Assembly: GCF_900142715.1 (NCBI RefSeq)
Contig: NZ_FRBX01000004.1
Location: 434,001 to 498,000 of the forward strand
Length of the DNA: 64,000 nt
Source of the DNA: Flavobacterium pectinovorum
GTDB taxonomy: Bacteria > Bacteroidota > Bacteroidia > Flavobacteriales > Flavobacteriaceae
Reading direction: 5' to 3'
Shown here: positions 16,378 through 25,008 of the stretch, one piece after another
Layout of the letters: each line of letters begins with the position of its first letter
Position numbering within the stretch: the stretch's first letter is position 1
Notes under the pieces: generated by a model
Seen by the model: only the letters and a program-made list of their open reading frames with translations
Told to the model about the DNA's origin: nothing
Databases searched by the model: none
Position numbers and translations under genes: made by a program

Positions 16378-19300
16378 TCAAGTCGCCTTTAAGGGCACAG
16401 CAGATCTTTCCTGTGTTTTAGCATCGGTTTTAATCTCCTGTTCTAGTTTTTCAACTACGTGCTCATTATTTTCGGGAGCAATAGATAATTGTATCTTCCT
16501 GTCAATTGCTGCTAATTCGGTTTTCAATTCGCTCAATCGGCTTTCCTTTGACCATGTTGCGTTTATCACTTCCTGAAGAACAGGCAGGTCTTTTTGTATT
16601 TCAGTAATCTTCTTTTTTTCCTGTTCAAGGTAGCCTGGTAATTTTTCCAGTGCATTAAGAAAGTTCATAATTGCCAGTTTTTCATCTTTGGCTATGATAC
16701 CATTATTGTAAGTATATTTAATATTACCCTCACCTTGTATCAAAAATCGGTTTACACGTATATCCACGTCCTCTTTTTCAGATATTTCTGTTTTGACCAA
16801 AAGCGTAAATCCGTACAGTGTACCGATTTCTTCATACTGACCTCCGGTACGGGATTTCTCTGCAAGCTCGTTGAGCTTTGCACCGATTTGTCTGATATCA
16901 GCATTGGACGGTAAACTGTCCAGTCTCAAAGGATTTTCTATCGTACCATCCGAAGATTTTTGTATGCGTTGCTGTAAGTTTTCCCAATCAAGGCTCATCC
17001 GGTTAAAACGGGACTCAGTACTCTCAAGCAATTCCGTGAAATCCTTCAGCTTGTATTTGGCACTGAACTTAGAACGGTTAAACGTCTGCTTTTCGCTTTC
17101 CAACCCTCCAATCTGTTTTTCCAGTTTGGCTTTATCCAAAAGGTCGGTATTTCCCGAAAGAATGGCCACGTATTCCGAAAAGTTCATTCCCGATTTTTCG
17201 TCCATACTGCCTTCGTCAATAGTCCGTTTGCCCAGATTGTTGTTTTTTAACTGGTCTATAAATAGCTGTTTATTGTATAGCAGGTTAAATTTATAGCTGT
17301 CCAATGATTTCTCTACTGCATAGATAATGACATCCACTTTATTATCTGCAAAGAACTTAGCAATCTCATTGCCTTTTCGCACTGCACGACCATCCCTTTG
17401 GGCAAGGTCGCTTGGTCGCCACGGCGTATCCAGATGGTGAACGGCGACAGCTCTTTTCTGTGCGTTGACACCTGTTCCGAGCATGCTTGTTGAACCGAAT
17501 AGCACACGGATTTTTCCCTCATTCATACCCTTGATAAGCTCCTTGCGCTGCTTATCGGTCTTGGCTTCCTGTATAAAATGGACTTCGTGTGCGGGTAAAC
17601 CGTGGTCTTCCACGAGCTTGCGTTTAATTTCGGAATACACATTCCATTCGCCCGGCTTGTAAGTTCCAAGATCGGAGAAAATGAACTGCGTTCCTTTCTG
17701 TGCATTGTATTGGTTGTAATACTTGGCAATGTTTGCCGCGCAGTGCGAAGCCTTGTTGTCTGGGTGGTCATCATATCTGCCACTTACCATACGCATATCA
17801 AGCGACATCTTACGGGCGTAGTCCGTAGCGATGAGCATCTTTGCTTTTTCTTCGCTTTGCGACAACGGCGGTCTTCCCAGCAACTCGCCATTTCCTGTTT
17901 TTGCAAAATCCATCAATTTTTGAATAAATACAGATTGGTCTGGAGTAGGTGGAATATTATACAAAATCTCGTTCTTATTGGGGCGGTCAATACCTATATC
18001 TTTTGCAGTACGGTAATCCGTGATTTCTGAATAGAATTGGGCAAGCTCCGGCACTTTGATAAAGTAGCGGAAACGCTCTTTTGCTACAATATTATTAGCA
18101 ACCGAAAATTCATAATCGGTCGTTTTTCTAGCATAAATAGCCGCCCAGGCATCAAAGGAGTGAATGCCTTGTTTTTCCATTGCTCTTGGTCTAAGATATT
18201 TGAATAACAGATATAATTCCGTCAAAGAATTGCTGATAGTTGTTCCCGAAAGGAAAGTTGCTCCCATATCCGCATTTATGCGTTCCTGAATGGTACGGAT
18301 AGCAAAAAGCAGGTTCATCGCTTTTAGGCTTCCGTCAACATTGCCCAATCCCGCAACTCTTGAATGTCTTGTGTTGAACATCAAGTTTTTGAATTGGTGG
18401 CTTTCGTCCACAAACAAATGGTCAATGCCCATCATCTTAAAATCCACAATATCATCTTTGCGATTATCAATATCGTGCTGCAGAGTTTTCAATTTTACTT
18501 CGAGATTTTCTTTCCTTTTAATAACTCCGGCAAGCATTCCTCTGGTAACTTCCTTGCCCTGAGATTGCAGTGCATCGAGGTTACGCTCAACGCTGTCTAA
18601 TTCGATTTGGAGAATTTCCTTTTGTATTTCAGGTGACTGTGGTATCATCCCGAACTGATCGTGTGTGAGGATTACGCAATCCCAATCGTTATTTTTTATA
18701 TCCCCGAAAATTCGCAGGCGTTTTTGGGGAGTAAAATCTTCTTTCCCCGGAAAAAGGATTTTAGCGTGTGGATAAGCAGTGCGATAGGCTTCGGCAATTT
18801 CGTGAACGTTGCTTTTCAGCCCGATAATCATAGGCTTATTGGCTAATCCCAAACGCTTCATTTCCTGTGCAGCCGTACACATTACGAGCGTTTTTCCTGC
18901 ACCCACTTCGTGGTCGCATATCGCACCGTTGTTGAGCTTTATCATCCAAACGGTGTCCTTTTGGCTCGAATACAAATCTTCGATACCCAATGCTTTGCGG
19001 TCAAATCCTGGAAAATCCTGATGGCTTCCGTCATAGTTAGGTCGAACGAAACAGTTAAACGTATCGTTATATTGGTCGGTAAGCCTGTTTTTAAACTCAT
19101 CGTTTTGGGCGTGCAGCCAATCGATAAAGGCGGTACGGATTTCATCAATCTTGGTGTTGGCCATTTGTATGGCTTCCATATCCCGTATCTTGACCTCCTG
19201 ATCGCCAACCATAACTTTTTTGGTAATGTCCGGTGTGGTATTGACAAGGGCGTGTTTGAGCAGGGCAATACCATCAAAGGTGCGGCTTTCAGCTTTGACA

Positions 19301-21762
19301 GCATATTTTTCCCATATGTGTAAATTCCCCTGTTGGCACTTTACAGAAAAGTCATCGGAGCTTTCCGAGTAATTTATATGTACATCTGCATCAAAAAGAT
19401 GTGAAGCAAATCGGGCATAAAGGCCTGTGGGTATCCACCGTTCGCCCAAATTAAAATCGAGTTCCTCAAATTCGATACGTCTTGGTCGGGCTTCTTCCAA
19501 GACGGTAAGGCTAGCTTTGGCTTGGCTGTCTTCTGGATTGTTTTCGAGGTAGGCTTTGACCTCCTGGGCTTTTTCAACTACGTTACCTGCAATCCAGCGT
19601 TCGGATATTTCATATTCCTTTTCCAGAGGATTGTAGTAAATACGACCGTGTAATGCATCTTTCAATGCATCGTCCGTCATATTGCTGATTTCAGACATAT
19701 AGTTCAAAGCCACCCTTCCGTATTTGTTGAGCGAAGCCGCCAGCGCTTCTTCAGGATTGTCCGTTGCTATTGTTAAGGTGGAGAAGCTTACAGGACGACT
19801 GAATATATCGGCTTTGTGTACAACGCCGCCAACTACCCGTTCCAAATAGGGGATTTCCTTACCCGAGCTATCCGTTTTGATAAGCTTGATATTATCGGCA
19901 CTATTAAGGCTGCCGTACCTTTTGACAAAGGCATCATAAAGGAGGTTAAGATTTTCTCTTTCTTCTTTTTGTTCAGTCTGAAACGTTGCCTCTTTATTGT
20001 AAAGTTGTTGGTAAACATCACGTAACCCGACATAAGCTTCGGCTCTTGCTTTCTGTAAGGCCGACAGCTGCAAAGGGTGGAAAATAGCCACGCCGTTTGA
20101 TATATCTACATCTTGCAGATGACCCATCCAGCCATTATCCGCAACAAGGCAGTCATTACGATAGAAGGATTGCAGTTCACCACTGTATGGAGCAGGTTCG
20201 GAAATAACTGGCGTATCAGCAAGGCTATTCCTGCTGTTACCAGAAAACAGGTTGCCGATAGCTTCCTGTTTTTTATCTTCGGCTGCGTTATTTGAACTCG
20301 TAAGTGAAGGCGTATACGGTTGCTGCATCGCACTGAACAGGTCGGTTTGCCGACCTATTGCAGGGTTCTTTTTTTTAGTGCTTAGCTTTTTAACTTTGGG
20401 CTTTCCTTTGGGCTCAACAGTTAACATTACAGGTTCATCCACATTTTCAAAAAGGTCAAAAATGCTTAACTGCTTTAATTTCTGCGGGCTTTCCCCATTG
20501 GTTACAGGGGTTGGAACAGATAGCGGTTTTTGTAGACTTTTCACAGGTTCGACAACTGCAGGTATAGCCGCTGTTTGAGTCGGGATTTTTGCTGTAGGTT
20601 CTGCGTTACTTTCGCCTTTATACAAACCAAAATTCAGGTGCATTCGAAAATCTTCGGAAAGCATTTGTTTGAGGTCTTTGGCAATTCCGTCAACGCCCTC
20701 TTTATGGGTATAGACAAGTGCAGGCTGTCCGTAAGGGTCGGTATCTAATTTACGGTCCGTATGTACGATCCTTGTGCTGTCCTGAAAGAGCGCATTGCCC
20801 GGCGTATTATATTCCGTTTGCCTGCTTTGGCAAAATAGATCCTCCCTTTGGGTCAGACTTTGTTTTGCTTTGTTCTTTTGCAGGATAATCAAATCACTTC
20901 CAACTGCTGTTCCAGCGTATTCCGTAAACAGGTTATTGGGCAGGCGAACAACCGAAATCAAATTATTATCCTGCATGAGCGCCCTGCGTATCGGCTCATT
21001 GTTCGGGCTGTTAAGAATGCCCTGCGATGTAATGTAAGCCAAGAGACCGCCATCACGGAGCATATCTGAACCTTTCAGGAAAAAGTAATTGTGAAGACTT
21101 CGTGCTGCCTGTACTTTTGCATTGTCCTTGCTTCGGGAATAGGAAAGATCGAAAACGGAAGTGTCGCCAAAAGGTATGTTACTCGCTACTACATCATAGC
21201 TGTTTTGTTCCTTTTCGGGAATTTCCTCAAAACCGGTAATACGGATATTGCTTTGGGGATAAAGCTGTTTTAAAATTTTTCCTGTCAGCAAATCCTTTTC
21301 ATAAGCAGTGACATTTGATTTTTGGTTTTCCGAAAAAGATTGTATGAATGAGCCTATACCGGCGGCGGGTTCAAGGAATTTATCAATGTTCAGGCCGTTT
21401 TCACGCAAGGTTGCGGAAATGGCATCTATAACCTTTGGCGGTGTATAAAAAGCCGTCAGAACGGAGCTTTTCATACTATCCACATACCTGCGGTATTGCT
21501 TTTCGTCTTCTGAATTTTCTTTGAGTAGTTGGTGTAGTTTTTGCGTCAATGGAAAAAGGTCGTGTTCGGCTTTCCTCCAATTATTGATGTCAATTTCATT
21601 CACTATGGGGTTCAACACGAATTTAAGACCGCCAAATCCGCTGTATTGCATCATTAGCAGCCTTTCTCCTACACTGGCTTGTCGTTTCTCCTTGTCCAGT
21701 TTAAAAGCAGTCCGCAGGGCATCAATATTCTGTTGGAGATGCTGCTTTTTATTGAAGCCCAT
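16378..21762 (-). CDS. N6-methylase/SNF2-type helicase fusion of conjugative transposons
   Basis: 1794 aa. The N-terminal third is an N6-adenine methyltransferase-like domain: FLEPAAGIGSF is the AdoMet-binding loop near residue 135, and SNIPFGD near 194 matches the NPPF catalytic motif with Ile in place of the first Pro. A linker of about 350 residues follows. The C-terminal half is a superfamily 2 helicase: DHEVGAGKT near 947, DESH near 1119, and DLAQRDGRAVRKGN near 1455. Very large proteins of this kind are a hallmark of Bacteroidetes conjugative transposons, where they may protect or process element DNA; the actual role is not known. The gene overlaps DUF1896 by 14 bp. Confidence 0.9.
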   Translation of the reverse strand: MGFNKKQHLQQNIDALRTAFKLDKEKRQASVGERLLMMQYSGFGGLKFVLNPIVNEIDINNWRKAEHDLFPLTQKLHQLLKENSEDEKQYRRYVDSMKSSVLTAFYTPPKVIDAISATLRENGLNIDKFLEPAAGIGSFIQSFSENQKSNVTAYEKDLLTGKILKQLYPQSNIRITGFEEIPEKEQNSYDVVASNIPFGDTSVFDLSYSRSKDNAKVQAARSLHNYFFLKGSDMLRDGGLLAYITSQGILNSPNNEPIRRALMQDNNLISVVRLPNNLFTEYAGTAVGSDLIILQKNKAKQSLTQREDLFCQSRQTEYNTPGNALFQDSTRIVHTDRKLDTDPYGQPALVYTHKEGVDGIAKDLKQMLSEDFRMHLNFGLYKGESNAEPTAKIPTQTAAIPAVVEPVKSLQKPLSVPTPVTNGESPQKLKQLSIFDLFENVDEPVMLTVEPKGKPKVKKLSTKKKNPAIGRQTDLFSAMQQPYTPSLTSSNNAAEDKKQEAIGNLFSGNSRNSLADTPVISEPAPYSGELQSFYRNDCLVADNGWMGHLQDVDISNGVAIFHPLQLSALQKARAEAYVGLRDVYQQLYNKEATFQTEQKEERENLNLLYDAFVKRYGSLNSADNIKLIKTDSSGKEIPYLERVVGGVVHKADIFSRPVSFSTLTIATDNPEEALAASLNKYGRVALNYMSEISNMTDDALKDALHGRIYYNPLEKEYEISERWIAGNVVEKAQEVKAYLENNPEDSQAKASLTVLEEARPRRIEFEELDFNLGERWIPTGLYARFASHLFDADVHINYSESSDDFSVKCQQGNLHIWEKYAVKAESRTFDGIALLKHALVNTTPDITKKVMVGDQEVKIRDMEAIQMANTKIDEIRTAFIDWLHAQNDEFKNRLTDQYNDTFNCFVRPNYDGSHQDFPGFDRKALGIEDLYSSQKDTVWMIKLNNGAICDHEVGAGKTLVMCTAAQEMKRLGLANKPMIIGLKSNVHEIAEAYRTAYPHAKILFPGKEDFTPQKRLRIFGDIKNNDWDCVILTHDQFGMIPQSPEIQKEILQIELDSVERNLDALQSQGKEVTRGMLAGVIKRKENLEVKLKTLQHDIDNRKDDIVDFKMMGIDHLFVDESHQFKNLMFNTRHSRVAGLGNVDGSLKAMNLLFAIRTIQERINADMGATFLSGTTISNSLTELYLLFKYLRPRAMEKQGIHSFDAWAAIYARKTTDYEFSVANNIVAKERFRYFIKVPELAQFYSEITDYRTAKDIGIDRPNKNEILYNIPPTPDQSVFIQKLMDFAKTGNGELLGRPPLSQSEEKAKMLIATDYARKMSLDMRMVSGRYDDHPDNKASHCAANIAKYYNQYNAQKGTQFIFSDLGTYKPGEWNVYSEIKRKLVEDHGLPAHEVHFIQEAKTDKQRKELIKGMNEGKIRVLFGSTSMLGTGVNAQKRAVAVHHLDTPWRPSDLAQRDGRAVRKGNEIAKFFADNKVDVIIYAVEKSLDSYKFNLLYNKQLFIDQLKNNNLGKRTIDEGSMDEKSGMNFSEYVAILSGNTDLLDKAKLEKQIGGLESEKQTFNRSKFSAKYKLKDFTELLESTESRFNRMSLDWENLQQRIQKSSDGTIENPLRLDSLPSNADIRQIGAKLNELAEKSRTGGQYEEIGTLYGFTLLVKTEISEKEDVDIRVNRFLIQGEGNIKYTYNNGIIAKDEKLAIMNFLNALEKLPGYLEQEKKKITEIQKDLPVLQEVINATWSKESRLSELKTELAAIDRKIQLSIAPENNEHVVEKLEQEIKTDAKTQERSAVPLKAT

Positions 21763-22186
21763 TTTCCTGTATCCATATTGCGATGGTTCCGGTTATTTCG
21801 GTATAGAGCAGTTCAAACTCATAACTGTAAGCGAAGTCATCATTTAGCTGGTAGCTGGAGAAAACTGTCCCGCAGGCAGGAAACATTTTTAAAGCAAACG
21901 GCCGTAGTTCCTGGTCTGCCATCAGGGTGTCAAACTCATTGCACACGACTTGAAAAACTGTATCGAATTTGGAGAAATACAAGCCTTCAAAAAGTATGAA
22001 ATTGGCTATTTCGCTGCATTGATCAATAGTATTTCCCGACATGAACGCACCCTCATAGGCATTCGCTGCCCAGGTGGAACGCTGTTCAATATATTTATGG
22101 TCATTTGCCTTTTCGGGAAAGCTGGCGTTTAGTAATTCCTGCAGTCGTAACCTGAAATATGATAAGTCTTTTTGCTGTGTATCCAT
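21749..22186 (-). CDS. DUF1896 family protein
   Basis: 145 aa, soluble and acidic. The N-terminus (LSYFRLRLQELLNASFPEKA) and the segment RSTWAANAYEGAFMSG are typical of DUF1896, a family of unknown function nearly always encoded directly upstream of the large methylase/helicase in Bacteroidetes conjugative elements, as here with a 14-bp overlap. Probably a partner of the helicase. The promoter of this operon should lie in 22187-22360, a short AT-rich gap shared with the divergent PIN-like gene. Confidence 0.85.
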   Translation of the reverse strand: MDTQQKDLSYFRLRLQELLNASFPEKANDHKYIEQRSTWAANAYEGAFMSGNTIDQCSEIANFILFEGLYFSKFDTVFQVVCNEFDTLMADQELRPFALKMFPACGTVFSSYQLNDDFAYSYEFELLYTEITGTIAIWIQENGLQ

Positions 22187-22360
22187 GCTGTGTTTTGTTT
22201 AGATTTTTGATAAAAGCATAAAATTACAGCAGCTTATAAACAGACTATAAAATAGGTTAGAGTTTGGCTTTGAGAGGCTGGAATTGGCATACGCTTTCAG
22301 TGCTGCTTTTTATTAATGAGCATTGTTGAATCAAACAAAGTACTGTGAGATTATAATTAG

Positions 22361-22368
22361 TATTTTTG
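22361..22368 (+). promoter_or_regulatory. Candidate -7 box for the PIN-zinc ribbon gene
   Basis: TATTTTTG fits the Bacteroidetes TAnnTTTG -7 consensus and lies 49 bp before the chosen start at 22417. No clear -33 TTTG was found at the right distance, so this is tentative. Confidence 0.4.
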
Positions 22369-22416
22369 GTACACCAACCAGGATGGAGTAGTAATTTTCA
22401 AATCATTGGAAAGCAT

Positions 22417-24096
22417 ATGGACGAAGAAAAAATAAAATTATACCAAATAGACAAAGAGAAAGAAGTAAGATTGTGGGAAACAGCCGTATTTGTCTTTGAT
22501 TCATCTGCACTGCTGGATTTCTATTACCTGCCTACAAAGACCAGAGAAAATATCTATTCTGAAACTTTTACCCATCTTGAAAAGAGGCTTTGGATTCCTG
22601 CTCATGTTGAATACGAATTTTTAAAGAACAGGGAGAAAATAATACCTAAACCTATTTCTGAGAGATATAAGGACCTGAAAGATGAGATATGCAAGGTCAA
22701 GCCCTCGTTTACCAAAGAAATACAAAAACGTGTCGATGATATTTCCCGACAGACCTTAAAAGATGATAAACATCCCCATATTGAGCAAACCCATATTGTA
22801 GAAATAAAAGCCCAAATTGAATCTTTTGAAAAAGAACTAAAAAAATTTGAAGACAATATCCTGCTTCAAATTAAAGATGCCGAGCAAGAGATATTGAATG
22901 TCAGACTGGACGATGATGTATTGAAAGCCATTAAATTACACTTTTCTGTTGGAAAAGAATACTCATACGAAAAAATTATAGAAATTTCCGTAGAAGGGAA
23001 ACACCGCTACGAGTTCAAAATACCTCCTGGTTATGGAGATCATTTTAAAGGAGAAAAAAAAGGAACGCAGATTTTTGGCGATCTGATCATCTGGAAACAG
23101 ATTCTTGAGTATTCTAAGGAAAATGGTACTCCTATTATCTTTATCACTAACGATATAAAAAAAGATGAGGACTGGTGCTATCTGGATAAAAAAAATGGTG
23201 AAGACAGAATATTAGCTCCAAGGGAAGAATTAATCAAAGAAATTTATGACTTTTCCAAAACTGAGTTCTGGATGTATAACCTACCGCAGTTCCTGTTTCA
23301 CGCCAAGGAGTATCTGAAATCAAATATTCCGGAACAGACAATACAATACATTTCCCAATATGTAAACACAAAAAGTGTAAAGGGCAATTATCTAAAGTTT
23401 AAGTGCGACAATTGCGGGAAGATCCATAGCTATCATAAATCTGAGTTTGACCTGGATTTCGAAATCATTGAAACTACCCAAAGGAGTATGGGAGCTGAAA
23501 ACCATTATCAGGCATTAGAGTCTTTTGAATGTGAATGCGGAAATGAAATCAGTGCGTCGTTTGAACTTTGGGAATATCCTGTAGGTGCCCATAATAATGA
23601 CTCAGTTGAAATAGAAGGCGGAGAGTTAATTGAAACCTTTTATTTCACTATTGATTTTTTTGAAGATGACTATCATGAAGACTTTGTTTCGTGTGAGGAA
23701 TGTGACGGCAATAAAGATGGAGTAGGAAACTATGTGCACAACTGGGGCAAACATGAAATAGAGAATGAATTCCCGCATAATCATGTTAACGGAAAATATT
23801 CTACGGTTATCTCCGGAAGCTGTGATTGGTGCAGCACCCTGCACATCCGCTGTCCTAAGTGTCACTCTGTGAATAGTTTTCCGGAGTCCAGCTCAAATGA
23901 AAAAAAAGAATGTGAAGGCGGATGCGGATTATTTTTCAAACGCGAGGCTGAATATTCTTCTGATGGCTTTTCAGAGTACACATTAAAATTGATAGATGAC
24001 AGGCTAGCTGCCTGCGGATCTTGTGGTAACGAATTTGTAGATGTGGAAGGAAATTCAATATGCGAAAACTGTGAAGAGGACTATAACGATAAGTAA
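22417..24096 (+). CDS. PIN-like nuclease domain with C-terminal zinc ribbons
   Basis: 559 aa from the ATG at 22417 (MDEEKIKLYQIDKEKEV). The N-terminal half looks like the PIN_8/DUF4935 type: VFVFDSSALLDFYYL near residues 24-38 (Asp28), WIPAHVEYEFLKNR near 66-80, and GDLIIWKQIL...PIIFITNDIKKDEDW near 225-255. A coiled coil lies between (about 115-165). The C-terminal half is cysteine-rich, with CDNC, CECG, CEECD, CDWC...CPKC, CEGGC, CGSCG and CENC, so several zinc ribbons. PIN_8 proteins are found in defence neighbourhoods. It sits alone between two backbone operons. Recognition of nucleic acid by the zinc ribbons and cutting by PIN is a reasonable but untested idea. Confidence 0.68.
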   Translation: MDEEKIKLYQIDKEKEVRLWETAVFVFDSSALLDFYYLPTKTRENIYSETFTHLEKRLWIPAHVEYEFLKNREKIIPKPISERYKDLKDEICKVKPSFTKEIQKRVDDISRQTLKDDKHPHIEQTHIVEIKAQIESFEKELKKFEDNILLQIKDAEQEILNVRLDDDVLKAIKLHFSVGKEYSYEKIIEISVEGKHRYEFKIPPGYGDHFKGEKKGTQIFGDLIIWKQILEYSKENGTPIIFITNDIKKDEDWCYLDKKNGEDRILAPREELIKEIYDFSKTEFWMYNLPQFLFHAKEYLKSNIPEQTIQYISQYVNTKSVKGNYLKFKCDNCGKIHSYHKSEFDLDFEIIETTQRSMGAENHYQALESFECECGNEISASFELWEYPVGAHNNDSVEIEGGELIETFYFTIDFFEDDYHEDFVSCEECDGNKDGVGNYVHNWGKHEIENEFPHNHVNGKYSTVISGSCDWCSTLHIRCPKCHSVNSFPESSSNEKKECEGGCGLFFKREAEYSSDGFSEYTLKLIDDRLAACGSCGNEFVDVEGNSICENCEEDYNDK

Positions 24097-24129
24097 CCCC
24101 CTTATATTGGAGAGGGTCTTATCACATAG

Positions 24130-25008
24130 TTATAGGTTGAGGTTTTGCAGCATCCTGCCCACTTCGATGTCCATTCTGGAAAACGCAAACCATTTTTTGC
24201 CCAGATCTTTCAGAGATGCTCCGATATGATACAGCTCTGTGCTGTCAATTATCATAAATCTATCGTGGGCATTGGGGAAAATCTCAATTTCAATGTTAGG
24301 ATATTGGGCGTTGTACCTTTGTGCATCAAGACGCAGTTGCGTGCTGATATTATTGGTGTATATAGCAGCCGTCACATTATCGTGGCGTTTTCCCAATAAG
24401 GTCAGCACCGTATCGTCTGCGTAATTATCCAAAAGGATAATGGAACTTTTCGCACTTCGGACAATATCGCAAACAAATGCATATGCATCAAATATCTGGC
24501 CATCGTAGAAAATTCCCTTGTCGCTGTGAATTTTGTCGCTTTCAAGCGCCTTGAAGATTTCTTCAAATTTCTGGTCAGCTTCTGATTGTTTAAGCTCAAT
24601 TTGATCCAGGCGGTGAAAAAGGGTTGCATTGCTGATCATGATTCTTCGCATTTCTACAAAAGCTTCCATAATTTCGACACTGACCCTGACGGCTATATCG
24701 GAACGCAGTATTGCAGAAGCCATTGCAACACCCTGCTCTGTAAAAACATGGGGCAGATAACGTCTTCCCCCGTAATTCAAACTTGAGGTTCCAAATTGGA
24801 ACCTCAAGTTTTCGAAATCTGCTGAGGTGAGCTGGAAACAAAAAGAGGCAGGAAACCTTTCGATATTTCTTTTTACAGCTTTGTTCAGGTTCTTTGTTTC
24901 CACTTGGTACAAGGAAGCGAGGTCGCTATCGAGCATCACTTGCTTTCCGTTTATGGAATAAATCAGATTTCTGATTTCCATTGTGCTATCGGCTGGCTTA
25001 TTTTCCAT
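24130..25008 (-). CDS. ORF6N domain protein with PLD-like C-terminus
   Basis: 292 aa. Residues about 10-125 form an ORF6N (KilA-N-related) DNA-binding domain: IYSINGKQVMLDSDLASLYQVETKNLNKAVKRN is its classic start (in part: VMLDSDLASLYQVETKNL), ending GVAMASAILRS. After a coiled linker the C-terminal region (about 165-290) looks like one phospholipase D repeat: SSIILLDNYADDTVLTLL, then NAHDRFMIIDSTELYHIG. That is the HxKxxxxD motif with Arg in place of Lys, so catalysis is doubtful. The start shares one base with the topB stop (TAATG), so the two are translationally coupled. It is probably a DNA-binding accessory of the element. Confidence 0.8.
   Translation of the reverse strand: MENKPADSTMEIRNLIYSINGKQVMLDSDLASLYQVETKNLNKAVKRNIERFPASFCFQLTSADFENLRFQFGTSSLNYGGRRYLPHVFTEQGVAMASAILRSDIAVRVSVEIMEAFVEMRRIMISNATLFHRLDQIELKQSEADQKFEEIFKALESDKIHSDKGIFYDGQIFDAYAFVCDIVRSAKSSIILLDNYADDTVLTLLGKRHDNVTAAIYTNNISTQLRLDAQRYNAQYPNIEIEIFPNAHDRFMIIDSTELYHIGASLKDLGKKWFAFSRMDIEVGRMLQNLNL

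Noticed and set aside
16378..21762. Treating the large methylase/helicase as a restriction or defence enzyme
   Set aside because: It is a standard backbone gene of Bacteroidetes conjugative transposons next to DUF1896, so the window gives no reason to call it a defence gene.
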